Source: Planctomycetota bacterium | GTDB taxonomy: Bacteria > Planctomycetota > UBA1135 > GCA-002686595 | Direction: 5' to 3' | Assembly (NCBI GenBank): GCA_012959785.1 | Contig: DUCM01000006.1 | Span: 186,001 to 250,000 of the forward strand | Length of the DNA: 64,000 bases | Part shown: positions 7,647-16,846 of the stretch, in pieces | Position numbering within the stretch: position 1 is the stretch's first letter | Layout of the letters: each line of letters starts with the position of its first letter | Position numbers and translations under genes: made by a program | The notes under the pieces: model-generated | What the model saw: the letters and a program-made list of their open reading frames with translations, nothing else | The model's database searches: none | Told to the model about the DNA's origin: nothing

Positions 7647-9431
7647 TCAACGCTCGCGGGCCTCCCAGAAGAGCCGCACCTCATCGACGAGGGGCGGGCT
7701 CCAGCGGCCACCCACGCCGTCTCGAGCTGGCTCCATGGTCAATTCGATGAAAAGCCGTAGGGCGTCGGCCGAGAGCAGTTCGCTGGGATCATCGACCACC
7801 CCCCACTCCTCCACCGGCGCGTCCAGGGGAAAGTCCTCGGGCATGTAGCGCACTCGCGCATGACCGCCGCGCATCAGAAGTTCGACCTCGGCGCCGATCC
7901 AGCGCTCTACGCCACCTTCGGGGGGCATGGGGCCGCTCACCAGGGCCACGGTCATGGGCTCCTGAAGAGGATTCTCGAAGGGATCGTCGAGGACCAGAGC
8001 AGCCGGGCTGGCGCCGCGCAGACCCGGCCCGCCGCCCTCGCCCAGGCGGTACAACTGGTGTTCCTGGGAGCGCACCTCCCCCGCCACCCGTAGGCGACCA
8101 CCGGCCACGAGCAACAGTGGACCTTCCACATCGATGTGGCCGTCGATCACCAGATCTCCGCCGGCGATCAGGACCGTCCAGGCATGGTTCTTCTGTCGGG
8201 CGCGCTCTAGCCAGGCCGAGAGGTCCTCGCCGCGGCGGAATCGGATCGCGGGCGCCTCGCCCGAACGCCTTCTCAAGTTGCCGGCGATGGTCATGCGTCC
8301 CTGGGCGCGCAAGACAACCAGGGAGGGCACCGAGAGCAGCTCGCAGACGGCGTCTGGGCCCAGGTCGAGACGGGTGGCCTGCACATCGCGGCGCCCCTCG
8401 GCGCCCACGAGATCCAGGGCGCCATCAGCCCCGCTGCCCGCCGCCCGCGGCAGGCGCAGGGTCACGCGGCCATCGCCAGCCCAGGTCGCTGTGCCGTCCA
8501 CGCCCGGCACGGCGAAGGGCAGGCTGAGGTCGGTCTTGGTGAAGGATTGGTGGTACTCGGGCCTCGCCTCGCCGCGTTCAAAGACCTCGAAACTCATCGC
8601 TCCCGGCGAGCTGGCGTACCAGACGCGGTTGCCGCCAAAGTCCCGCAGGCTGACATCCAGGTTGGAGGCCAAGACGAACCGCCCGGCGGCCAGTCGCCGA
8701 CGGGGTTTCAACTCCAGGCGCGCGCCTGCTTCGTGGGAATTCTCGAGCAGGGCCAGATCGAGGGGGATCGGCTCCTGGCCCGGGGTGCCTGAGTGCAGGA
8801 TGAACTCTCCATCGGCGAGGGTGGAGGGATCGAGGGGTTCGGCGCAACGCAGAATGAGCGAGCCCCCCCGCTCCACCCGGCGCAAGCTGCCGAGGAGTGG
8901 CTCGCCGAGGAGCGGCGAGTGATCGTCGAAGAGCTGCCCTCGGGGTTCGGAGAGGGCCACGGTCTCGATCACGATGCGGTGAGAGCGCGCCAACATGCGG
9001 CCATCCACGGCACGCAATCCGTCGGGGCTGGGGAAGCCGCGCAGGAGAATCTCATAGCGCTGGCCGGGGACCAAGCCGCCATCGGTCAAGTCGCGCTTGC
9101 GCCCCAGGTCGGGCAGGAAGCGTATCTGGTGGCCCTGCACCTCAAAACGGCCTTGGGCGCTGATCCCGCTCTTCAGGGTGCGCACGGCAAGACTCTCCCA
9201 TGTCACAGAGACGGGATCGATGGGTGCCGAGAAGTGGAAGACGAGAGCCTCGTTCAGGAATACGCCCACACGCTGCCCGCGCCTGGGCCTGACCTGTTCG
9301 AGGCGCAAGACCGGCGCTGCCTCGATCTCAGCCTGCTCACAACCGGGCAAGCCGCAGGCCACGCAGCAGAGGAAGAGCACCCACCCCGGCCCACCTGGGC
9401 GCCGAAAAAGTGAGGGCCAAGAAGTCCGCAT
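7647..9431 (-). CDS. Large secreted lipoprotein with Ig-like (SbsA/Big_5-type) domains
   Basis: 594 residues. The signal peptide has a basic start, a hydrophobic core and a lipobox-like GLPGC. Two stretches resemble Big_5 domains: VFHFSAPIDPVSV near residue 65 and LILRCAEPLDPSTLADG near residue 190. The segment around residues 420-450 alternates short beta strands and glycines (LVIDGHIDVEG, GRLRVAG), like a beta-helix or gly-rich rung region also seen in the upstream neighbour. The function is unknown; a surface or periplasmic structural role is inferred. It is the last of three similar lipoprotein genes and precedes pilD by 55 nt. Confidence 0.75.
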   Translation of the reverse strand: MRTSWPSLFRRPGGPGWVLFLCCVACGLPGCEQAEIEAAPVLRLEQVRPRRGQRVGVFLNEALVFHFSAPIDPVSVTWESLAVRTLKSGISAQGRFEVQGHQIRFLPDLGRKRDLTDGGLVPGQRYEILLRGFPSPDGLRAVDGRMLARSHRIVIETVALSEPRGQLFDDHSPLLGEPLLGSLRRVERGGSLILRCAEPLDPSTLADGEFILHSGTPGQEPIPLDLALLENSHEAGARLELKPRRRLAAGRFVLASNLDVSLRDFGGNRVWYASSPGAMSFEVFERGEARPEYHQSFTKTDLSLPFAVPGVDGTATWAGDGRVTLRLPRAAGSGADGALDLVGAEGRRDVQATRLDLGPDAVCELLSVPSLVVLRAQGRMTIAGNLRRRSGEAPAIRFRRGEDLSAWLERARQKNHAWTVLIAGGDLVIDGHIDVEGPLLLVAGGRLRVAGEVRSQEHQLYRLGEGGGPGLRGASPAALVLDDPFENPLQEPMTVALVSGPMPPEGGVERWIGAEVELLMRGGHARVRYMPEDFPLDAPVEEWGVVDDPSELLSADALRLFIELTMEPARDGVGGRWSPPLVDEVRLFWEARER

Positions 9432-9476
9432 GGCCCCATTGAAACACTCCCGGAGGAGCGAAGACAGCCCGTATCG

Positions 9477-9529
9477 GCTTTGTCATTTCGAGCCATGGTC
9501 ATTTCGTGCCAGGCTCGAAATGATAAAGC
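9477..9529 (-). repeat. Inverted repeat between two lipoprotein genes
   Basis: Arms 9477-9494 and 9512-9529 are complementary over 18 bp with one mismatch (GCTTTGTCATTTCGAGCC). The 17-nt loop holds a further partial copy of the TCATTTCG(A/T)GCC unit. It abuts the stop codon of the 1142-residue lipoprotein gene, so it may attenuate or terminate transcription or stabilise the upstream mRNA. There is no long T run. Confidence 0.65.
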
Positions 9530-12500
9530 TAGAATCTGAAGGGCATGCGTAGGAACTCGAGGGACGGCCGCGGGGTGGCGGCGCTCAGGGGATCGCCGTT
9601 GACGCCGATGTCAAAGGCCACTCGGTAGCGCAGGAAGCTCCAGGTCTTGGCTTGGCCGCTCACCGTGTCGAGGGCCGTGATGTCGGTGTTCCAGGGACTG
9701 GGCGTCTCGTCTTCCGGGGTGCTCGGGTTGTCGGCCAGGGACGGGTTGCCGAGGGTGTTCTTGACCGTGGCCTGGAACTCAATCTTGATCGACACACTGT
9801 CGGGCATGGCGTCAACCGTGCCCGCGGTGGTCACTCGGAAGTAGCGCGGTATCAACTCCACCTGGCCGAACTCCGATCCGAAGGCCACGCCGCTGCTCTC
9901 GATGGTGACATCGATGTACTCGCCGGCGCCGTCGGTGGAATACTCCGCCGAGGCCACGGTGAAGGACCGCAGCCCCACCTTGAGATCAAAACGCCGCAGG
10001 AGCTTGGCGTTGGTCTTGTAGAGGTCATCGGCGAGTTCACTGGCGTCAAAGCGCAGAGTGTGGCTGCCGGTGATCTCGGGCAAGCCCGGATCTTCCACGG
10101 CACTCGCGGGAGCGAGGATCGCCGCCTGGGGCACCACCGCGCCGCCGGATGAGAGCACTAATCCGGTCATCGCGTCGGTGCCCTGGAAAAGGAAACTCAA
10201 GGGATCGCTCACGGCGGTGCCAGGAGCCACGGTCACGCCACCCAGGGGAATCCACTTGGTCTGAGCCTTGGAGATGCGGCCGAAGACGGGCAGCAGCTGG
10301 TCTTCCCAGCGTTTGTTGGTGCCGTCATAGCCGTGGGGGTAGGGACGCACAATGCTGGCCAGGGTGGACTCAAAGCCAGCCCCCGGATAGAGGATGTCGG
10401 GGGTCAAGGGCGCTTGGCTGCTCAGGTTGCCCACATGCATTTGGATCACCCCCGGGCCGCCATCTCCGCCAGTGCCGCGGACGACATACTTGGTGGTGCC
10501 CGCTGTAGTAGGCGTCGTGGCGTTGTAATCAAAGCACTCCTGAGCGATCGTGGGGATCCACGGGTTGTCATCGCCGGTGGTGCCCACGGGCCCAGACGGA
10601 AAGCCCGAGTGCTTGGCATCCGCGCGAATGTTGTTCAGCTCGCTAGTGTTTGCGCCGCCGGTGTTGCCCGTGCCCGCGCCACCCTCGCCACCGCGGGCGT
10701 CAATGCCCTTGATCGTGGTGGGTATGTCCGACAGGTCGATCTTGCCCGCAGTCTGCAGGACCAAGTGCCCTCCAGATCCGCCCCCCGAACCGCCGCCAAT
10801 GCGGTTGATGCCACCGGTGTTTTCACCGCCGCTACCGTGGCCGCCGATGGCAGTGATCTCACCTGTGGATGTCACCACGATATCGCCGAGGGCCAAGATG
10901 GTCAGAGAGCCTGCGCCACCACCGCCGCCACAGCCCTTATCCGAATCTCCAAAGACCAGGTTGGGCGGAGGGTACGAGCCTCCCGGTATGCGGGTGGCGT
11001 CACCGCCGCCGCCCCCACCAGCGCCAGCGTGGGCAGCGAGCAACTCGCCGGTGACGAGGGTCTCCGAGCTGGTGTCGAATTCCTTGCGCTTGGTGCCCCA
11101 GAAGTCGTCGTCGGTGCCGCCGAAGTCACTGAAAGGCGAGGGGCCCTCGTGGCCGCCCCAGGGCGGTTGCCGCGAGGTGTCCTGGGTAGAGAAGGCGTTG
11201 GGGCCGCCCACAAAACCCGCCTCGGCGTCGAGACCGTAAATGCTTTGATCCGGGCAATCAGGGACAGTCGAGGCCGGAACATCCGCTCCGAAAACTCCAC
11301 CACCGCCGCCGCCCGCCCGGCGGTTGGTGGACGTTGAGGTGGGACTCCAGCCGCCTTCTCCGCCCTCACCGCCGCCATTGGGGGCATTGAACGCGCCGAA
11401 GCCATTCTCACCCCTGGGCGTCACCTGGGTGGTCAAGAAGCTCGCCGTGCCTCCCGAGCCACCGCCGCCTTGGCCCGCAGCGCCGGGCTCGGGTTGGTGA
11501 GGTGTGTTCAGGGTGGAAACTTGAGCCGCGTTGCTGCCGTTCACCGACAGGTGCCCCTCGATGATAACGGTTCCCGAAGCGAGGATGAGCGCGCGGTTGG
11601 GCCCCTGGATGCGCATGGAGGAAGACGCCGGCAAGAAGAAGTCGCGCACATTCATGCGCCCGTTGATTGCCGTCTGCTGGCCGGTGTGCACGCCTCCAGG
11701 CCCGCCCAGGAGCACGGTCGTGTTGGTGTCGAAGACAAAGTCCGTGTTGTCCGGGATATGAAAGTCAAACTCGCCACCCAGTCCCCCGGTGCCATCGAAG
11801 GCGAAGGACGCCGAAAGACCCGTGGGGCCCCAATCCGCGCGGGGCGAGTCGAAGGCCGAAAGCCGATCTTCAAAGTCCCCGGTCAGGTAGCCCTCGAGGA
11901 ACTCGTCGGCGGTCTCCACAGGGGCGCCGACACCGTCCTGTGCAAAGTCCGAATCCATGCGGGCGAAATCGTCGAGTTGGACGATATTGCGATCGCCCAC
12001 GAGGTCTTCGAATTCGGGGGAGATGACCACCCTTAGCTCGCGGCCCTGGGGCAGAACTCCCACCGGAATGAGCCGCACCTGGGAACCTGTCTCGGTGCAG
12101 TTGGCCGCCAACTCGATCTCGGTGGCGACGCCTGTCCAGAGGCCGCTCTCGAGTTTGTACTGCAGGAACATGCGGTTGGTGCTGATGTTCTCGGCCGAGG
12201 GGCTCACCGGTTGATTGAACTCGATCACCACCACGACTTGGGTGGTCTGATCGCTGTAGAGGTTGATCGGCACACGGAAGCCGGCGGGCAGGTGACCAGT
12301 ACCCGTCGAGCCCACTTCGAAGAACCGGCGATTCTGCGGGTCACCACCGAGCTCGACATAGCTGGCCGTACTGGAAAACGGCAGCAAGAGCGGGCTCGGG
12401 GGGCCGGCCACGGGGTCGAGGAACAGATCGTCGAGTTGGGTCGAGGTGGGCGTCTCGAAAGTCAGGGTTCGGCCAATTTTCAACGTATCTTGTTCCATGG

Positions 12501-12957
12501 ACCGCACCGTGGTGGGGCCCGTGTCCTCATCGGGCACATGGATCCTGTAGCGCGTGCCTCCAGGGACAAAGCCCGCATCGGAGAGGCTCGACGACTTGGG
12601 ACAGACGGGTTGGAAGACCACAGTGCGGGGGTCCAGCGAGTCCACGAAGAAGTCTCCCACTGCCGGAGCTCCATTGAGCTCCTGCAAATTGATCGTGTTC
12701 AGGTTGACCGTTCCAAAATCCACCGCCTGGGAAAAGGTGAAGCTGATCGCACGGTTGATCTGCCAGACCTGCTGATCCGAGACGGAAACCGACACGAGGG
12801 TGAAGTTCGCGCTGCCAGCGCCACCGGGCACGCTGGAGGCACCGACCGAGCTCTGCGAGCAGCTAGCCAGCAGGGCAGCGGCCGAAATGGCGGGGAGCAG
12901 GAGCGTCGGGGAGAGCCAGAGGATCCGGCCGGATCGAACGGAGCTGTTCATGGACAT
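9529..12957 (-). CDS. Giant lipoprotein with Big_5 domains and a glycine-rich centre
   Basis: 1142 residues with a signal peptide ending in a clean lipobox (LLASC, C33). The N-terminal half has Big_5-like modules (AISFTFSQAVDFGTVNL; VVVIEFNQPVSPSAENI). Residues of about 450-850 are strongly glycine-rich with short hydrophobic beta rungs (ALILASGTVIIEGHLSVNG; LTILALGDIVVTSTGEI). This resembles gly-rich beta-helix proteins known from myxobacteria and planctomycetes. The C-terminal 250 residues are not glycine-rich and look globular. It starts 13 nt after the stop codon of another large lipoprotein gene, so the two are probably one transcript. The function is unknown; cell-surface location is inferred. 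Confidence 0.78.
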   Translation of the reverse strand: MSMNSSVRSGRILWLSPTLLLPAISAAALLASCSQSSVGASSVPGGAGSANFTLVSVSVSDQQVWQINRAISFTFSQAVDFGTVNLNTINLQELNGAPAVGDFFVDSLDPRTVVFQPVCPKSSSLSDAGFVPGGTRYRIHVPDEDTGPTTVRSMEQDTLKIGRTLTFETPTSTQLDDLFLDPVAGPPSPLLLPFSSTASYVELGGDPQNRRFFEVGSTGTGHLPAGFRVPINLYSDQTTQVVVVIEFNQPVSPSAENISTNRMFLQYKLESGLWTGVATEIELAANCTETGSQVRLIPVGVLPQGRELRVVISPEFEDLVGDRNIVQLDDFARMDSDFAQDGVGAPVETADEFLEGYLTGDFEDRLSAFDSPRADWGPTGLSASFAFDGTGGLGGEFDFHIPDNTDFVFDTNTTVLLGGPGGVHTGQQTAINGRMNVRDFFLPASSSMRIQGPNRALILASGTVIIEGHLSVNGSNAAQVSTLNTPHQPEPGAAGQGGGGSGGTASFLTTQVTPRGENGFGAFNAPNGGGEGGEGGWSPTSTSTNRRAGGGGGGVFGADVPASTVPDCPDQSIYGLDAEAGFVGGPNAFSTQDTSRQPPWGGHEGPSPFSDFGGTDDDFWGTKRKEFDTSSETLVTGELLAAHAGAGGGGGGDATRIPGGSYPPPNLVFGDSDKGCGGGGGAGSLTILALGDIVVTSTGEITAIGGHGSGGENTGGINRIGGGSGGGSGGHLVLQTAGKIDLSDIPTTIKGIDARGGEGGAGTGNTGGANTSELNNIRADAKHSGFPSGPVGTTGDDNPWIPTIAQECFDYNATTPTTAGTTKYVVRGTGGDGGPGVIQMHVGNLSSQAPLTPDILYPGAGFESTLASIVRPYPHGYDGTNKRWEDQLLPVFGRISKAQTKWIPLGGVTVAPGTAVSDPLSFLFQGTDAMTGLVLSSGGAVVPQAAILAPASAVEDPGLPEITGSHTLRFDASELADDLYKTNAKLLRRFDLKVGLRSFTVASAEYSTDGAGEYIDVTIESSGVAFGSEFGQVELIPRYFRVTTAGTVDAMPDSVSIKIEFQATVKNTLGNPSLADNPSTPEDETPSPWNTDITALDTVSGQAKTWSFLRYRVAFDIGVNGDPLSAATPRPSLEFLRMPFRF

Positions 12958-12970
12958 GGGGGATTTCAGA

Positions 12971-15900
12971 CTAGAGCTGGCGGTAGGCGAAGGCCAAAGA
13001 GCGCAGTTCGGCCGTCTGGTCGGTGGATGTGTTGGAGATAAAACTGATACGCACCTGGAAGTACTGGGCGGTGTTGATGCTGGTGATGTCGGCCTTCCAA
13101 TCCGTACCGGAGAGGAAGGTGGGCGTACCCGGACCGGCCTTGTCGCCGTAGAAGTCGAGGTTCAGGGCGTTGGTGGTGATGTCATCGGGAGGATTCCCGT
13201 TATCCAGGCCAGCGATGTTCGACGCGCCACGGAAAGCCAAAACCACTTCGGTTCCAGAGGGCTGGTCCGCGGGGGGGGGCTCCACGACAGGCTGGGCAAA
13301 GGTGGCCGTGGTCACGAAGGAGCCCTGTTCCTTGACATCGAACCAGATCGTGTGGATACGACTGATGCGGGTCACCAGGCCCGCCTCGCCGATGTAGAAG
13401 CTGTTGTCCGCGCCGATGGTCACCTGACCACCTGCGCCGGGGTTGAAACCACCGGTGGCCGTGTCTTGAGTGTCAGGGTTCTTCACTATGGGATTGCCGG
13501 AGGTGTTGTAGCCGCCGGTGGAGAAGGCCCGGAAGTTGGGACGGGCTGACGAATTGGCCGCCAGGGCGATGGTGAAAGCATTCAGACCCAGGGCGTTGTT
13601 CTCGGGATAGCAGCGGAATTCCATCATGAGCGGCAACGCGACGCTGCGCACCAAGCCAGCTCCATAGGTCTTACCCGGAGGCAGGGGAACTACCGCGATC
13701 TCCTGGTCCGGCGGCGCGCCGGAGCCACTCAGGCCGCCCAGGACGAGCAGGGCCGTGTCACGCCAGGTGTAGTAGCGGAACTGTTCCTTGGGAATCGTCT
13801 GGTTTAGCGGATAGGGCAGCATCGTGGTCTGCGAGCTGGCCTGGTAGAGGTTGGAGGGGTCGACGGTGTAGCCCAACTGGCGGGGGTGGACGATGACACT
13901 CGGGTCGGCAAAGTTCGACGCGTAGGCAATTTTGAGTCCCGACTGGGGCCACTGCGGGAACAGGGCGGTGTTCAGGATCTCGTCGGGCAACCAGGCCGAG
14001 GTCGAGAGCGAGACACGAAACTCGGGGTAGTTGTCGGCCACCACATTGCCCCCCACGGGGGCCCACGAGAGGGTCTCGATGTCTACGTTCATATTGGTCT
14101 CGTCGCTGATCGACATGCCCAGGTCGCAGTAGCGCCAGAGGGCGTGCAACTTCGAGCCCAGGGGCGAGAGCGGCGTCGCTACGCCCACAGGGAAGGGCGT
14201 CATCACGCTGGGAACCGGCTGATTGACATCGGCGGCCACATTGATGCGGGTCACGGGCCGGGGCCGAATCCGTCCCCGGGGGAAATTCGCCTGGGGCAGC
14301 TGGTACAAGAGCTGGCCATTGCGCAACTCGAAGAAGGTGTCGTCGAAGAGCTCGTCCACAACGTCAAAGCGCAGGGCCAGGCCACCGTTGATCTCGGAGC
14401 CCTCGGTGGGGTTGAGCTTGAAGGACACCTGGGGCAAGGCTTGCTCGAGAGGGTTGCCCGCGAGGTCCGTCGGCCCGAACTCCCCCGAAGCCATGTTCAT
14501 GAAGTACTCCTCAGCAGAGCTGATCGCGTGGGCGAAGGGCACATCGGGGTGCGCGAAGGTGAACACGCGCAGGTCCGGCGAAGGCAAGACGCGGCCGATC
14601 ACATAGTCGTGGGCCGTGGGGGTGCCGGCCACGCGCGTCACGCTGAAGTTGTCGAAAGCCGTCAGGGTCGCGGGATCCATGGGCTCGCTGAAACGCACCA
14701 CGAGCTGCGACACATTCGAAATATCCTGGTTGGGCGGACTGCCTGGGTTGGGCGAGAAGCGCACGAAACAGGGCGGCGAATCCTGGACCGGGTTGAACGG
14801 CGTCAGAAGTTGTGCCGAGCCCTGGGACAGCTCAGCGCCGATGGGGGAAATCACTTCGACCACCATGTTCAGCACCGTGGTACCGGCCTGGGTGCCGAAC
14901 TGAATCACCTGGGCCTGGACACCGCCCTGGGCGACAACATCGCCAACCTTGGGCGTCGGCGAACAAGCCGGCACAATGTAGGTCAGAATCGGCAGGGTGA
15001 ATCGGCCAGCTACCTGGGGATCGGCAACGGGGGCATCCACCACCAAGATCGAAATCGTACCGATCAGGCGCGGGGCCTCCTCATCGGCCAAGAACCCGTT
15101 GTTCAAATCGCCGGTGATGTCGCTGGAGCCGCCGGCGCGCATGGAGCGCACCACAATATCGGTGGCCGAGCCCGAGGCCGTGGGACCATTTTGGCTGAAG
15201 GACAGCGCATGGCCCGTGGCGTTGACCAACAGCTGGGTCTGACCCACGGAGGGCATCAGGCGGGTGGGCAGGAAGAGGGCCAAGTTCGGATCCGTAGTCA
15301 CGACGCTGCCGGGCCACCCCAAGGCGTTGATGGGCAGGGGCGGGTCGGCCACCAGGGAGTCCAGGGCCGTGACGATGCTGGCGACGATCACCCGGGTGGT
15401 GTGGAACTCCTGCACGCCGTCGCCGTCATGGTCGGCCAGGTCACCGTGGTTGCGGTCTATGATCACCCGCGCCTCGAAGGGACTTTCCGGCGGATAGCCG
15501 GTCCGAATCTGGATCACCTGGTTGGCGAGTTGGCCCGTGGCGGCGTTGACCAGGCCGCCCGCGTAGCTGTCCTTCCAGGCTCCGTCCACGAAGCGCGGAT
15601 CGAGCAGGTCGTCAAAACGCAGGACGATCGCGGCGTTGCGCGGAGTCATGGAGTAGGTCACGCTCCCGGTGGCATCCAGGCCCGTGGCCTGCATGGGCGT
15701 CAAGTTCGCGTCGAGGCCGGTGAAAGCGTCCAGGTAGTCCTGGGAGCCGGCCGGAAATTTGATCGTAACCACCGTCTGGTCCGTGACCGCGTTGGTGCTC
15801 ACATCGTAGATCGAGTTCGTGCGGATGTTCTCCCCCACCACGAAGTCCCTGTTCTGGATCTCCCCCGAATTGTCAGCCACCGCAACCAAGCGGCCCCAGA

Positions 15901-16153
15901 AGGTCCCGAGCAGACGCACATCACTGGCTTCGCCTCGCCTGTTGGCGTCGACCACGAAGGTTTTCGAGCCGATTCCCGGCGCGGGCTGCTCAACCAATTC
16001 CCCCACCAGACCAGCCGTGCTGCCCACCTGGACCGACTTGGTTTGCCCGCAACCGCCGAGGAGCCCGGCGACGAGGAAGAGAGCGAGGCCTGCGGCTGTG
16101 CTGCGGGTGCGCGCGAGAGCGTGGTTTGAAGAGTCGAGCGTGCAGTGTCTCAT
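12971..16153 (-). CDS. Giant lipoprotein with Big_5 Ig-like domains
   Basis: 1060 residues from the ATG at 16153. The open frame continues to 16276, but only the internal ATG gives a normal signal peptide with a perfect lipobox (LLGGC, C35). Big_5-like modules are visible as IVLRFDDLLDPRFVDG (about residue 200) and LVVRFSEPMDPATLTAF (about residue 500). The remainder is long, acidic and beta-rich with no recognised catalytic motif. It heads the lipoprotein trio, and its sequence differs from the next gene in lacking the glycine-rich centre. The function is unknown. The coding strand was chosen because it carries the signal peptide; the long opposite-strand frame has none. Confidence 0.78.
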   Translation of the reverse strand: MRHCTLDSSNHALARTRSTAAGLALFLVAGLLGGCGQTKSVQVGSTAGLVGELVEQPAPGIGSKTFVVDANRRGEASDVRLLGTFWGRLVAVADNSGEIQNRDFVVGENIRTNSIYDVSTNAVTDQTVVTIKFPAGSQDYLDAFTGLDANLTPMQATGLDATGSVTYSMTPRNAAIVLRFDDLLDPRFVDGAWKDSYAGGLVNAATGQLANQVIQIRTGYPPESPFEARVIIDRNHGDLADHDGDGVQEFHTTRVIVASIVTALDSLVADPPLPINALGWPGSVVTTDPNLALFLPTRLMPSVGQTQLLVNATGHALSFSQNGPTASGSATDIVVRSMRAGGSSDITGDLNNGFLADEEAPRLIGTISILVVDAPVADPQVAGRFTLPILTYIVPACSPTPKVGDVVAQGGVQAQVIQFGTQAGTTVLNMVVEVISPIGAELSQGSAQLLTPFNPVQDSPPCFVRFSPNPGSPPNQDISNVSQLVVRFSEPMDPATLTAFDNFSVTRVAGTPTAHDYVIGRVLPSPDLRVFTFAHPDVPFAHAISSAEEYFMNMASGEFGPTDLAGNPLEQALPQVSFKLNPTEGSEINGGLALRFDVVDELFDDTFFELRNGQLLYQLPQANFPRGRIRPRPVTRINVAADVNQPVPSVMTPFPVGVATPLSPLGSKLHALWRYCDLGMSISDETNMNVDIETLSWAPVGGNVVADNYPEFRVSLSTSAWLPDEILNTALFPQWPQSGLKIAYASNFADPSVIVHPRQLGYTVDPSNLYQASSQTTMLPYPLNQTIPKEQFRYYTWRDTALLVLGGLSGSGAPPDQEIAVVPLPPGKTYGAGLVRSVALPLMMEFRCYPENNALGLNAFTIALAANSSARPNFRAFSTGGYNTSGNPIVKNPDTQDTATGGFNPGAGGQVTIGADNSFYIGEAGLVTRISRIHTIWFDVKEQGSFVTTATFAQPVVEPPPADQPSGTEVVLAFRGASNIAGLDNGNPPDDITTNALNLDFYGDKAGPGTPTFLSGTDWKADITSINTAQYFQVRISFISNTSTDQTAELRSLAFAYRQL

Positions 16154-16846
16154 GGCTTGATGCAGAGTAATCAGTGAAGTCGACTGCCTCGGGAGTGTTG
16201 AAACTCGTGAGTGTCGAAAGTTAGGGATGGCAGACGCTGAGGGCCAAAGCAGAGGGGCAGGCTCAAGGAGCGGCAACCAGTCAAGTGCAGCTACCTTCCA
16301 GTTTGCCGCTTGTGACCGGGCTCACAGGGGAAACCCGGAAGGTTGGCGGCTGCACGGAAGGCAACAGACAGTCGATGACGGAGCCCAGGGGGGAGGCGGC
16401 GACCATTCTCGCGGCCCCGAGGCCCCGGTGCAAGTCCCTTACCGCAACTCCCTAGGCCCCCGAATGGGCCTGCTGCCTGCCCCAATTGCGGCCCCAACAG
16501 CGGACCCAGTAGCGGAGCGCAGGCCGCCCATGGAAGAGGCGTCAGCGTTTACGAAGTTTGAAAGAGGCAGAACTCCCCGGCTGGGTCCGGAACTCTCACG
16601 CAAGGCGTCCGGAAGAGAACCCCAGGCCTCCGGAAGAGAACTATTGTAGAGCACGGTAGAACAAACCCCGTGCCGTCCGCCTCGATGCTCATCAAATTAG
16701 TGTAAACCGCTTCTCTGAAAGCACTTACATGGATTACTCGGTCTGCATGGGCCGCTATCCCCCGAGCCAGCGAGCGCAAGCGCACGCGGCGGGCCCCAGA
16801 ATCCGTCCAGGAGGGCCCATTCCGGCGGCCGCAAGCCCCACTCGGT
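16154..16846. other. Long intergenic region between pyrB-like gene and lipoprotein cluster
   Basis: About 690 bases with no supported gene. It contains a pair of 13-bp direct repeats (16608-16620 and 16629-16641) and an AT-richer patch around 16695-16735 that could hold a minus-strand promoter for the lipoprotein genes. No -35/-10 pair with standard spacing was found. Confidence 0.5.
16608..16641. repeat. Two 13-bp direct repeats, possible operator
   Basis: TCCGGAAGAGAAC occurs at 16608-16620 and again at 16629-16641. The 21-bp spacing is two helical turns, as expected for side-by-side protein binding on one DNA face. It lies between the pyrB-like gene and the lipoprotein cluster. A regulatory role is inference only. 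Confidence 0.35.

Noticed and set aside
13886-16129. A 747-codon open frame on the plus strand opposite a giant lipoprotein gene
   Set aside because: It is His/Gly/Arg-rich with no family motif or signal, while the minus-strand frame has a signal peptide, lipobox and Big_5-like modules. It is a GC-bias shadow.
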